From Astragalus membranaceus (Eukaryota; Streptophyta; Magnoliopsida; Fabales; Fabaceae), in the NCBI GenBank assembly GCA_039519185.1, contig CM076848.1, positions 53,532,778 through 53,596,777 of the forward strand: DNA of 64,000 bases, written 5' to 3'. Below the pieces are notes generated by a model. It had not been told where the DNA came from, ran no database searches, and saw only the letters and a list, made by a program, of their open reading frames with translations. The translations under genes and the position numbers were made by a program. This document shows, in pieces, positions 22,912-33,422 of this stretch; position 1 is the first letter of the stretch; each line of letters starts with the position of its first letter.

Positions 22912-23721
22912 CTAACCATAGTACATTTTTACTCTTTGGCCATTTACCTTGAAGGTGGTGTCTGTGGCTGCATCATACAAATCAACTGCACCATGGGGGT
23001 AAATCTTGGCTAGTTTGAATGGTCCTGACCATCTTGATTTAAGTTTTCCAGGAAATAGTTTCAACCTGGAATTGTATAACAAGACCATTCCTCCTTCTCT
23101 AAGTTCTCTTCTTTGGATTCTTTTGTCATGCCAAGCTTTGGTTTTTGTCTTGTAAATTTCTGCATTCTCATAAGAGAATTGCCTAAATTCTTCAAATTCA
23201 TTCAACTCTAAAAACCTTTGTGCACCTGCTTTGTTGAGTTCATAATTCAACTTTTTCATAGCCCAATAAGATTTGTTTTCCAACTCAACGAGCAGATGAC
23301 ATGCTTTGCCATAGACTAGCCTAAAGGGGGACATACCTAATGGTGTCTTAAATGCAGTTCTGTATGCCCATAATGCCTCATCTAAATGTAGAGACCAATC
23401 TTTTCTTGATGGTCCAACCACTTTTTCAATCATTCTTTTAATTTCCCTATTTGATAGCTCAGCCTGCCCACTTGTTTGTGGGTGGTAGGCTGTAGCAATT
23501 TTATGCTTAATCCCATATTTTGCAAGAAGATTTTCAATGAGTTTATTGCAAAAATGTGAGCCTTCATCATTGAAGATTGCCCTTGGGGTGTCAAACCTTG
23601 TAAAAATGTTTTCCAGAAGGAATTTACTAACAGATTTGGCATCATTATTAGGCAATGCTACTGCCTCTACCCATTTGGACACATAATCAACAGCTACCAA
23701 GATATATTGTTTGCCAAAAGA
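22912..23721 (-). pseudogene. Gypsy (Athila-type) integrase fragment
   Basis: Minus-strand frame with the integrase core: ILVAVDYVSKWVEAVALP holds the first Asp, AIFNDEGSHFCNKL the second, and QAELSNREIKRMIEKV the Glu. Then follow LWAYRTAFKTPLGMSPF and the C-terminal LKLFPGKLKSRWSGPFKL block. It continues to a proper stop. Upstream, protease, RT and RNase H are absent: at about 23722 the sequence changes abruptly to unrelated DNA. The fragment therefore belongs to a reversed Athila element disrupted by other DNA. Confidence 0.9.
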
Positions 23722-23859
23722 AGGTGGGTCTCATTCTTCTCTCCACCTCTCATTCTTCTCTCAACCCAGATTGAAACCTCCTTTGTTGAAATCTTGTTGA
23801 ATATGCGAATGGGGACTTTGAATAGGGAAGAATCATAGCGTTGTACAGCAACAGCTTCG

Positions 23860-24380
23860 ATGAGTTCATCGACAAGACCCATGGATCGTCCAAGATGCCA
23901 CTGTGGATCCATCATGGTAGCGTTTATTACGAAGAGGGGTCGAAATGTTGGTCGCGAGTTTTGGAGGTGCCCTAAATGGAAGGTATTATTCATTTTGTAA
24001 CCTTCTCTAAAATCTGTTTTTTGAATTCTCAATATTTTCTTCTTGAATCTGTTATTAAACCTGGTTTTTTTTGAAATTTTTTGTAGATGAAAGGTAGTTG
24101 CGATTTGTTAATATGGACAGATGAATTTGAAGAGAATACTGGAGTTGGTGAGGAGATTGAGTCAAGTGTAGTTGTTGTTGGTAATGAAAGTGAAGTTGTC
24201 TCTGTAGTAGTAGTTGAAATTATGGAAGCTGGGATGAAGAAGATAAGCAAACTGCAGAAGAAACTGAATGCTGAGATATTAAGGGGGGATTCTGAGAGAT
24301 TTAAGAGGAAGATAGCCACTTTTTTCCTTGTTGTAACAGTTGTAATCAATCTGATACTTTGTATTAAATATGTATTTTAG
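23860..24380 (+). CDS. GRF zinc-finger protein with C-terminal membrane segment
   Basis: Two exons: 23860-23982 and 24087-24380 (donor AAG|GTATTA, acceptor TTTGTAG), both phase 0, 138 residues. The first exon gives RCHCGSIMVAF, then NVGREFWRCPKWK. The second continues with GSCDLLIWTDEFEE. Together they form a GRF zinc finger (CxC, later CP, later C, closing W-x-DE), a nucleic-acid-binding module. A predicted coiled coil (ISKLQKKLNAEI) and a hydrophobic tail (ATFFLVVTVVINLILCIKYVF) follow, so a C-terminally anchored protein is likely. Small plant GRF proteins of this plan are common and often repeat-associated. It converges with the broken MULE transposase at 25126-27333 and may belong to the same element. 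Function unknown. Confidence 0.6.
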
Positions 24381-25125
24381 GTGTTACACATGATGCTGTC
24401 TTTGTAGTTTATTCAGTTTATGTAATTTAGGTCGTTCATGTTTGGTTGTTTAACTATTTGTAATGGGCAATATTTTGGTAATGAATGATATGAGTTTCTT
24501 GTAATCAACCTGATATGATTTTCTTGTATAATTAACCTCATAATGTTATGCATAATTGAAATGAGTTTATAAATTGGTATATAATTTGATGAGTTGAAAT
24601 TGGTATATAAATTGGCACAGTTGAACCTCATTTCAGGTTCTGGTTTAGGGTACATAAAATATGATGAGTTTTGACCTGCACCATTTGACTCAATTGAACC
24701 TCATTTTAGCTTCTAGTACATAAAATTTGATGCAATTTGACATGCATCATTTGACTCAATAACTGATAAAAAACAGAATCTGATAAACTGAAATACTGAG
24801 TAATTTCTGATGCATTTATAGATACCAAACAGTCATTACATTAGTATTAAGATCCAAATATCTGTTGGTGCATTTAAAGCTACCAAACAGCTACAAAATG
24901 TACTAACTTGTCATTACAAAATACTGCATTGATGTGGTGCATTTAAAGCTACCAAAATGTACTGGTTGTCATTACAAAATGTACTAATTGTCATTACAAA
25001 ATACTGCATTAATGTGGTGCATTTAAAGCTACCAAACAACTACCAAAATGTACTAACTGTCATTATATTACAAAATACTGGAAACTGTCATTACATAGGT
25101 TAATACTAATAGCTAAAACATTCAG
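24381..25125. repeat. AT-rich tandem repeats between two MULE-associated ORFs
   Basis: Units containing GGTGCATTTAAAGCTACCAAA and TGTCATTACAAAATACTG recur three to four times between 24830 and 25090. A second set (TTGAACCTCATTT, ACATAAAATTTGATG) lies at 24590-24750. Non-coding. Confidence 0.7.
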
Positions 25126-27333
25126 TCAAGGAGCTTCTCCATGAGTTGAGTATCTTTCATAATCTTCAAATAAGATGCTAGCCATTTCATCAGGATCCAT
25201 CGGATTGTTTTCAGCCACTTGTGAAGTTTTTGGTGCATGAGTTGGTGGTGCCTCAATTGGGATTGTCTCTATGTTCTTGCATCTTCGAATTGGCAATTTT
25301 TTCCTGGTAGTTGCAGGCTTCATTACAGCTCTACCAGGTGCTTTCCAAGGTGCCTTACCAGATGTATTAGCTGCAATCATTGTTTTTGCTCTTCCAGTTG
25401 AAATAGTTGCTGAATAAGTTGCTTTACCAGTTGCATTAACTGCACTCCTTGTTACTGGTTTACCAGTTGGCCTCCCCTATTAACATGAAAAACAATCAAT
25501 CAACATCAAATATAATAAAGTAACATGAAATATAATAAAATAATCAAGTAATATACCCTTTTTTGGTTGTGCAGCAGCTGTTTATGAAGTTTGAGTTGCC
25601 AAAAGTTGTTGTGATGGATTTGGTTGAGTAGTATTTGGTTCAGTTTGTGGTGCATCAGTTGCTAGTGCATCAGTTTGCGTAGGAATGTGAACTGGAGGAT
25701 TTTTGCAAGTCCTTGTGTTGTGACCATAACTTACATCTATTAGTTGTGCCACTCCTAGACCACTTTGTCTTGCTAGTGTCTTCATCAGGCTCCCTTCTTC
25801 TTAATTTTTTGGGCCTTCCAGGCCCACGTTTGTATTGAGGAGGCAACACTTCAGGCAAATCAGTTTTGGGCCACTTGTTTTGACCATTGATTGGTGAAAT
25901 AATTTGATCATAACAATCCTCATAGCAGACTCTATTGTAGTACCTACTGACATACAATGTTGGGTCCTCTCCTTTCAAACATATGGCAGTCACTGCATGC
26001 CTACAAGGGATCCCCTACCAACTCCCAAAAGTTACATGTACAAGTTCTAAGGTTATTCACCAGCACATGACATTTAGAGTGAAATGGAAAAGCATGCTTA
26101 CACCATTGTTTGGTAGGAACAGCTGCCAACCAATTGTATGCCCTCTCATCAGCTTCCTTCAATTGTAACATTTTCTCCTCCCATGCTTCAAAATATGTTG
26201 CCTTGGCTGCTCCCATCATCAAGTCTCTGATTAATGTGCCGCCTCCAAATTTCTTCTTCATGTTGCCATATAAGTGTCTTAGGCAGAATCTATGTTCCAT
26301 ACCTTCTGCCAATTCATCAAAGGTTTGGATCAAACCCTACAAGAACATAAAAAATAAAGTTACATTAATTGTATGAAAATGAATTATTAAATGATGTAAA
26401 TAAATAAGGGATTAATGCAACCTTTTGCTGGTCAGAAATAAATGTCCATCTATTATTGTCCCTCCCACCAATGTCTTCCAATAATAGTGTCAAAAACCAT
26501 CTCCATGAGTCTTTTGTTTCAGTTTCCACAACAGCAAAAGCCATTGGGAGATACTGATCATTAGGGTCCCTTCCCACTGCTATTAACAGTTGTCCTCCAT
26601 ACTTATTTTTAAGATGACACCCATCAACCCCTATAAAAGGCCTGCATGATATCTTAAATGCCCTTTTGCAACCTTCAAAACATAAGTAAAATCTACCAAA
26701 TGTAGGTTGTAAAATTGTTGCACGCCTTTCCAAATGCATCTTGCATGTATTCCCAGGGTGTGCTTTTCTCAATTCAGCACTATAAGACCATAGTAAACTA
26801 TACTGTCTTGCAAAGTCCCCATCAACTATCTTCTTTGCAATTTGCCTTGCCTTAAGTGCCCTAGATGCTGTGATACCCGTTGAATACTTTGTTCTAATCT
26901 CAGAGACCACCTCAGCTAACTTCACACTACCATTTGCCTTCAATTTGTCAACCAAAACCTTAGCAACCCATTTAGCTTTTGCACTCCTATTATCAAATAC
27001 TCTTCCACATAAGTAATTTGGCCTTTACCCTAAAAGTATGAGACCTGACAACCCAACTAACCAACACAACATAAACACAACATAGTTACAACTCTTGTTG
27101 AATTTTTATACCACTCTCACTCTATTCCTATTATTCTTGTCAAACTTGACCTCCCTCCCATTAAGAACATTGTCTCCAAGAATGGCATCTTTGAGCTGAT
27201 CAAGTGTGTTAAACTCCATCCCAACACTGAACTTATATGTATTAATTAGTTCGCCTGGTGCAAACTTTTGGTACTTAGGCTTAGGTAAAGAATCTGGATC
27301 AGAATCATAGGATGACTTTTCAAGGCATACTTA
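25126..27333 (-). pseudogene. MuDR/MULE transposase, broken
   Basis: In minus-strand order: an N-terminal MuDR-like block (PKYQKFAPGELINTYKFSVG, then VKFDKNNRNRVRVV) that hits stops near 27110; a MULE catalytic block with FIGVDGCHLKNKYGG (first Asp), FAVVETETKDSW and TFISDQQK (second Asp); an intron of about 100 bases retaining GT and TTGTAG; then EGMEHRFCLRHLYGNMKKK and a SWIM zinc finger (CTCNFWELVG...PCRHAV). An extra G in a G-run near 26015 shifts the frame in the SWIM finger. The tail has GRPKK and a zinc-knuckle remnant (GHNTRTCKNPP) in other frames. The 5' end is cut off at about 27333 by an LTR fragment. Not functional as read. Confidence 0.87.
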
Positions 27334-27344
27334 AGCTTAAGCGA

Positions 27345-27715
27345 ACAACCGAACCCTTGGGACCTTCTTCATATGCTACAGCACCTAATGCTACAACACC
27401 TAATGCTAGAGCTTAGACATAAGCCCTTGTAATGAAACCCTGACGATAGTGACTAAAAGGCACGCATCATATGCTACAACACCTAATGCTATAGCGTCAG
27501 ACTTTGCATTAATCTGTTTTAATGAATTTACATAGTGAAAGGCATTCCAACTATTGTTATTCTGAATTTCTACTTATCATTTATCTTATTTGCTTTTGTA
27601 ATTTTATGTTGATAACATTAATGAAAAAACTTGTTATTGTTACTTGTTTTTCTCACTAGCTTAACTACTAATTTAAATATAGAAATCAACTCAACAATCC
27701 TCGTGGAATGATGAA
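27345..27715 (+). repeat. Athila-type LTR fragment
   Basis: Closely matches the later part of LTR copy A (about 20850-21140), from the AGACATAAGCCCTTGTAATG block to CTACTAATTTAAATATA. Both LTR ends are missing. It forms the junction between the MULE remnant and the gag fragment. Confidence 0.8.
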
Positions 27716-28263
27716 ACTACTAATTTAAATATAAAAAACCTGAATGCATCATCACTTACCCCTGGAATGATGAAATTACTGCAGACTTCCAAAAATTGCT
27801 TCAAGTGTAAATATGGGTCCTCTTGAGGAGCACCACCAAACTGTCCCACTGTTTGCAACATTTGGAACATCATAGGTTTAAATTCAAACTGAGCTGTATG
27901 GAGAGTAGGTATTGCTATGCTTGTCTCCATTGTTTGTGGATCAAACACAGCATAGTCCCTCATTGGTCTATCTCTGTCATTTACCATTTGAACAGGTCAT
28001 TCATTTATGAATTGATGTCTGTACCAGTCCTCTTGGTCATGTAAGGTGGGAGTGGGTGGCTGATGATGTCTACCTCTACCCCTTCCACCTGGTTCAGTCC
28101 CTCCTCTACCAGAATTAGATCTTCCACGTGGAGTGGTAGCTCTACCAGAAGTGGTCCTCTGACTATGTTCTGACATGGTGGGTCTGAGTCTTTGAAGATG
28201 TCTTAGTTCCTTGAACCTTCTCTCTGGTTCTGAGTATGGTTCAAATTCTGGTGGTTAAGACCT
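27691..28263 (-). pseudogene. Athila-type gag, N-terminal fragment
   Basis: Minus-strand frame downstream of LTR B and its primer-binding site: an Arg/Gly-rich segment (TPRGRSNSGRGG), a stop near 28005, then RPMRDYAVFDP, FEFKPMMFQMLQTVGQFGG and EDPYLHLKQFLEVC, typical of Athila gag. Homology ends at FRFFIF near 27735, where LTR-like sequence begins. Confidence 0.75.
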
Positions 28264-28392
28264 GGGCATACGCTGTAGCGCTTACTGCTGCAGCAACAAG
28301 AAACAACACACTAGTGTAAAATAGACACTAAGCTTACTAAAAACTTAAACAATGAAAATTAAATGCAATCCCCGGCAACGGCGCCAAAAACT

Positions 28393-29874
28393 TGTTGTGC
28401 GAAAAGGTGATGAGTAAGTATACACAATCGCAACAAGTAATATAATGATATGTAAATTTCGTTCCCACAGGGATTTGAATTAATCTAAGAAGTTCAAGTG
28501 ATTAGAAACTTAGTAAAAAGAGTTAAGTGACAAATAAAAGTGTTGTGTTGTAAACATAATGATTTGAGATAAAATATTAGTGAATTAAAAGTATTTCGAA
28601 GTGAGTTGGATAGCTCAATAGTTGTGTAAATTCCCAAGAGTAATGTTCTTATAATATTTAGACGCTGTAGCGTTAAGCACTGTAGCGTTAAGCGCTGTAG
28701 CGCTTCAGAATCCGTAGACGCTGTAGCGCCTTGGTGGCGTGCCTTTCAGTCACTATCGCCAGAGTTATGTTACAAGACTCCTATGTCTAGGCTCTAAATA
28801 AGTTTTACCCCTGTATATTAAGCTCTTACAACATTTGCCTTATGAACTATTACTCCCCTATGTCTAGAGTTAAGTAGTACTTCCTTTAAATGTCTTTAAA
28901 GGGTTTTCATTCATATCATTCATTGAGTTCTCTTTGTGAACCATGTCTGTACCCACAAAGCTACTTTATTTTAGTTGATCATTTCCAAAACAAAGCTGAA
29001 AGCATTATGACACAAGGAATAAAACACAAACATCATAATATTATACAAAAGTTACTCAAGGTTCATTACACACCAAGAACAATCCAACTACAACAAGTTT
29101 AGCTCATCACAAGCTCCATCAACATAATACAACTAGAGAGTGTGTATTACCGTAAGAAAACAAGAGAAGAGTGGTTGCAAAAGATACACTCCAATGATCC
29201 CAAGTCGCATACAAAAGATGAAGTCGAGGCGTGAGCAAAACCTTGAATGAAGACTAGAAAACTATCCTAAAAATAAAAGCTTAAGAAAGGAATAACAATG
29301 GAAGAAAGCTACTATGTCACAAATGGTTCTTTTCCAAGTTACAACTCTCCATGTCTACGTATGTTCCTACTTAATGAAGCATTCTATTATAATCTAAACT
29401 AACCAAGTTTTAATAAAATAATAATATTAAATCATGATTATAAAACTTAGATATTATCCTTAAGTTACTTTACAAAAAGTGCTAATGATGGAAGTCACCA
29501 ACTATCACATGGGTTCCATTTAGGAGGCGCCAAGTGTAGTTTAGCATCCACTTGGAAGTCAAAATATCAAGCTGAGAAGAAGAGATAATGGTGATGACTC
29601 ATCGTATCCTCAAGTGGTCACACAAATATCTCAATGACCAGCCGCCTTATAACGCTGCAGCGTCTCCTTGATAGCATACCGCTGCAGCGCTAAAGCAAAA
29701 CATCAAACATATTCACAAAGGCATTGATTATGCCCAAGGTTTAGGGAATTGACTTATAACCTGTATTTACTCTAATATTCATATATTCACATATTTTAGT
29801 ACTAGAATTACTTGAGAAGTGAGCTTGACTTAAGTATTAAGAGCATAAATAACCTATATAAAATAGAGTTATCA
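28393..29874 (-). repeat. Athila-type Gypsy LTR (copy B, reversed) with primer-binding site
   Basis: On the minus strand it starts TGATAACTC at 29874 and ends GCACAACA at 28393. TGGCGCCGTTGCCGGGGA (28386-28369) follows, so it is the 5' LTR of a leftward element whose gag, integrase and env-like pieces lie at lower coordinates. It contains GCGCTGTAGCG-type palindromes around 28660-28735. Confidence 0.88.
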
Positions 29875-29953
29875 CACACATACAACACACTCTTCATCTC
29901 CAATCATTCATAATATCATAAAATCATTCCTTAAATTTAAATAAAAACCAAAG

Positions 29954-31403
29954 TGATAACTCATATTTATATGAGTTATTTATATTCTTTAGGCTTAAGT
30001 TAATGTGAGTTCTTAAGTAATTATGTGGTTAAATATGTAAATATGTGTTAAGAAGTGTAAAAGAAGGGTTAGGAGCTTGTTTGTTATCATTTGACACTTT
30101 TGGTGCCTTTTGAGTATTTTAACGTGTTGTTAGTGCTGCAGCGGTAAGCGCTATAGCGCCTATGTAGCGGTAGACCACTTGGATATTTATGAAGCCACTT
30201 GCTACTTGATGAGTCATCATGCTAATCCTCTTCTGCTCAGCCTGACATGGGAGCCTCCAAGCGGGATGAAAATGACACTTGGCGTATTTTTATTAGAGCT
30301 TATGTAATAGTTGGTGATGATTTTAATCATTACCCTTTTTTGTGAAGCTACTTTATGAGATGTGGATAATATCTATCTCACTTCTTCTTCCTCACAAGAG
30401 AGATTTCGAAATAAGGAGAGTTTTTAGAGAGAAAAACTTGACACCCTTCTCCTCCATTAATCCTCCACTTCAAGCTTTTATTTTTCAAGGGAAGATCATC
30501 ATTTCCAGCGCTGTGAAGCTGTGCTGTAGCGTCAGCAACCCGTCACATGAGAAGGAGGCCACTACGTGCATCTTTTGCAACCTTGCTTCATCTTTTCATT
30601 TTTGGTAATATGAGCTTTTTAGTTTGTATTGTGTTGATGATGCTCATCATGAGCTAAACACTTAGTAGTTGGATTGTTTTAAGCTTTGTAACGACTCTTT
30701 AGTATTGTTAATATAACGTTATGATGTTTGTGTTTCAATCATTGTATTTTAATGCTTTCAAACTTGTTTTGGGATTGATCAACTGAAACGAGTAGATTCG
30801 TGGGTACAGACATGGTCCATGATTCGAACTCAAGGATTGATATGAATGAAATGTTGTTTAAAGACATTTAGACAACTTGTGCTTAACTCTAGACATATGG
30901 GAGCAATAGTTCATAAGGTGAATACTGTGGGTTCTTCATTATACAGGGGTGGACTTATTTAGAACCTAGACATATGGGAGCAATAGTTCATAAGGTGAAT
31001 ACTGTGGGTTCTTCATTATACAGGGGTGGACTTATTTAGAACCTAGACATAGGAGTCTTGTAACAAAACCCTGGCGTCAGTGACCGAAAGGCACAACAAC
31101 ATATGCTACAGCGCTTAACGCTACAGCATTTAACGTTATAGCGCTTCACTACTGAGAAATTATTTAGCAAAGAGCAATCCAACTCACTTTATCAACTCTT
31201 GAACTTTATTTACTTGTTTACTTACATTTATGTTACTCACAATACTTGTTGACAACTTGTTATTGTTACTTGTTTTTCTCACTAGCTAAATTACTAATTT
31301 AAATATAGAGGTAAACTCAACAATCTCCGTGAGAACGATCTTTACTTATCACTATTACTTGTTGCGATTGTGTATACTTGCACATCTACTTTTCGCACCA
31401 CCA
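29954..31403 (+). repeat. Solo Athila-type LTR (copy C)
   Basis: Starts TGATAACTCATATTTATATG, ends TTTTCGCACCACCA, and is flanked by an exact 5-bp duplication CAAAG (29949-29953 and 31404-31408). No internal region on either side, so it is a solo LTR left by LTR-LTR recombination. An approximately 75-base block (GGGAGCAATAGTTCATAAGG) is tandemly duplicated at 30898-31030. Confidence 0.93.
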
Positions 31404-31408
31404 CAAAG

Positions 31409-32280
31409 CACACTCTAAGAGAGGTTTTGAAGGGGATTTTTTGTTACCTCTTGCTCCTTAGAAGCTTTAGGGTGAAAACCCCCAATTTTTGAGTTGGAAC
31501 CCTAGCCATCTTCCTAAGCTTCAAGCTCCATCTACTCTCTTCAATAGCTTGAATCTAGTGTTGATACATCTTCTTTCTTCAAGCTCCACCTTGTATTTCG
31601 ATCTCTCTCTCTGTATCTCTCTCACATTCTCTTTCTCTATATCTCTCTCTCACGCTATCTCTTTCTTTTTCTTCTTTCTTCTTTCTCTTTCTGTTTCTAA
31701 TTCCTTCCTCTCCTTTTTTTTCTTTCCAGCTTGAACAATATAAGTGAGTAAGTGAGGGAAAGTGAGGGTGCTAGGATGGGTTGTGAGCAAGTGTGGTGTA
31801 TGGTGGGATGTAAGACAAGATTTATTAAAATATTACTCGATGACTCTTTATTTAATTATTCTAATTTACTCTTTGGTCCTAACAAGAACATCAAATAAAT
31901 TAGTCAACTAAATACTAATCATAATTAAATAGTCCCACATTTTCTTAGTCCTTAGGTAAAATTACTATTCTACCCCTAAAGTCTAGATTTGCTCTAAATC
32001 ACCAAATTAAAGGAAATTTGGGATGTTACAAATTGTTTATGGGAAAAATAAAAGTAAAATAAAAAGAAAGAAAGGAAGAAAGAGAGTGTAAGAGAAAAGT
32101 GAAAAGGAGGAAATAGGGTGTAAGAAGAAAGAGAAAAAAAGAAGAAAGAGAGTGTAAGAAGAAAAAGAAAGAAAGAAAGTGTAATGACATTTTTACCCTT
32201 AAATTAGATATGTGTCTTGTTAATAAGAAATCTAAATTGATAATTTGATAGGAAGTTTGTTTGTATAGATAGATAGATAG
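31409..32280. other. Intergenic, strand-biased simple sequence
   Basis: 31590-31740 is almost pure pyrimidine (CTCTCT, TTTCTTTC); 32050-32190 is almost pure purine (AGAAAGAAAG). A GATA run lies at 32265-32280. No gene recognised. Confidence 0.5.
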
Positions 32281-33184
32281 AGGCCTGGACATCGGGCGGG
32301 TATGGGCGGGTTCGGGCCCAAAACATCAAACCGGCCCAAACCGCGGTTTAAATATTAAGGCCCAAAACCGCCCAAAAACACATGCGGTTATTTCGGTTCG
32401 GTTCCCACGGGCCTGACGGGTTGGGCGGGTGGGTATAAACGGGTTGGGCCCAATTTGAACAGGAAAAAATTTCATAAAAGAATGTTTGTTTTTTCAATTT
32501 CTTTAAAAATCAAAAATTATTAAGCCCATTTCATAACGAGCCCAATTAGCATAAATGTCAATAACAATTCAGTTTTCACCAAAAAACATCTATTTTAATT
32601 TAAAAATGATAAATCACCTGCTTTAGAAAAAACAATTTAGCTGTCACCATAGTTGTTTTTGCAACAATTATAATACTTAAGTATTACGTTTTTTGGCTTT
32701 AGAGACAGAGAGAGTCAGAGAGCTGTGTGTTGTTTTCGTTTGTGTTTGTGAGCTGAGCAACGTGAAAAATGAAACTGAAATTGTGAGTTGTGAGTGAATG
32801 AAATTGAATGTCTGTGTGTGAGAAAGAAAAAAGCAAGAACGGTAAGCGTGTGAGAGAGAGAGATCAGAGATGGGACAAGTCTCTTTTGACTGGTGCTCTG
32901 CTCTGATTGCAACTCTGAGAAGGCGAAACGTGTTCTGTGAGAGATTGTGAGACTGAGTACTGAGAGAGGGGAATATTAAATTATATAAACCAAACTTAGA
33001 GTATAATATCGGGCGGGTGCGGTTACCCATGGGCCCAGAATTTGCAACCGCACCCGCCCAGCCCAAGTCACGTGTACCCGATTTTTCAACCCGCAGACCC
33101 GTTTACCCGTTTGGACCCGTCCGTTGCTACCCATTTATTTCGGTTTTCGTTTTTCGGGTCGGGTTGGGTTTTTTGTCCAGGCCT
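32281..33184. mobile_element. hAT-like element upstream of KNL1
   Basis: Perfect 11-bp inverted ends AGGCCTGGACA (32281-32291) and TGTCCAGGCCT (33174-33184), with GC-rich subterminal GGGCGGGT / ACCCGCCC repeats inside. Both flanks are GATA repeats, which hides the target duplication. No transposase. The right end lies about 240 bases before the KNL1 ATG. Confidence 0.75.
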
Positions 33185-33422
33185 AAGATAGATAGATTTT
33201 AGATATTAAATAGATAGATATTAGATTAGATAACTAAGGGCTTTTTAGTAAAAAAGCAACAAGGGTATAAAATTGAACCTTATGAGACCCAGGCAACCCC
33301 AACGGCAGGACTCTTTTTGAAACCGAGAGGCATTCGGGAACTTGATTTTCCCGCACAAATAATTTGCACTGAACACCTCCATCCAGTGTGTGAGACTGAG
33401 AAGATAGCGAAAAGTTGCAGCA

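Noticed and set aside
23694..24032. 112-codon minus-strand ORF
   Set aside because: Overlaps the GRF gene first exon and its intron on the opposite strand; the plus strand gives a recognised zinc finger.
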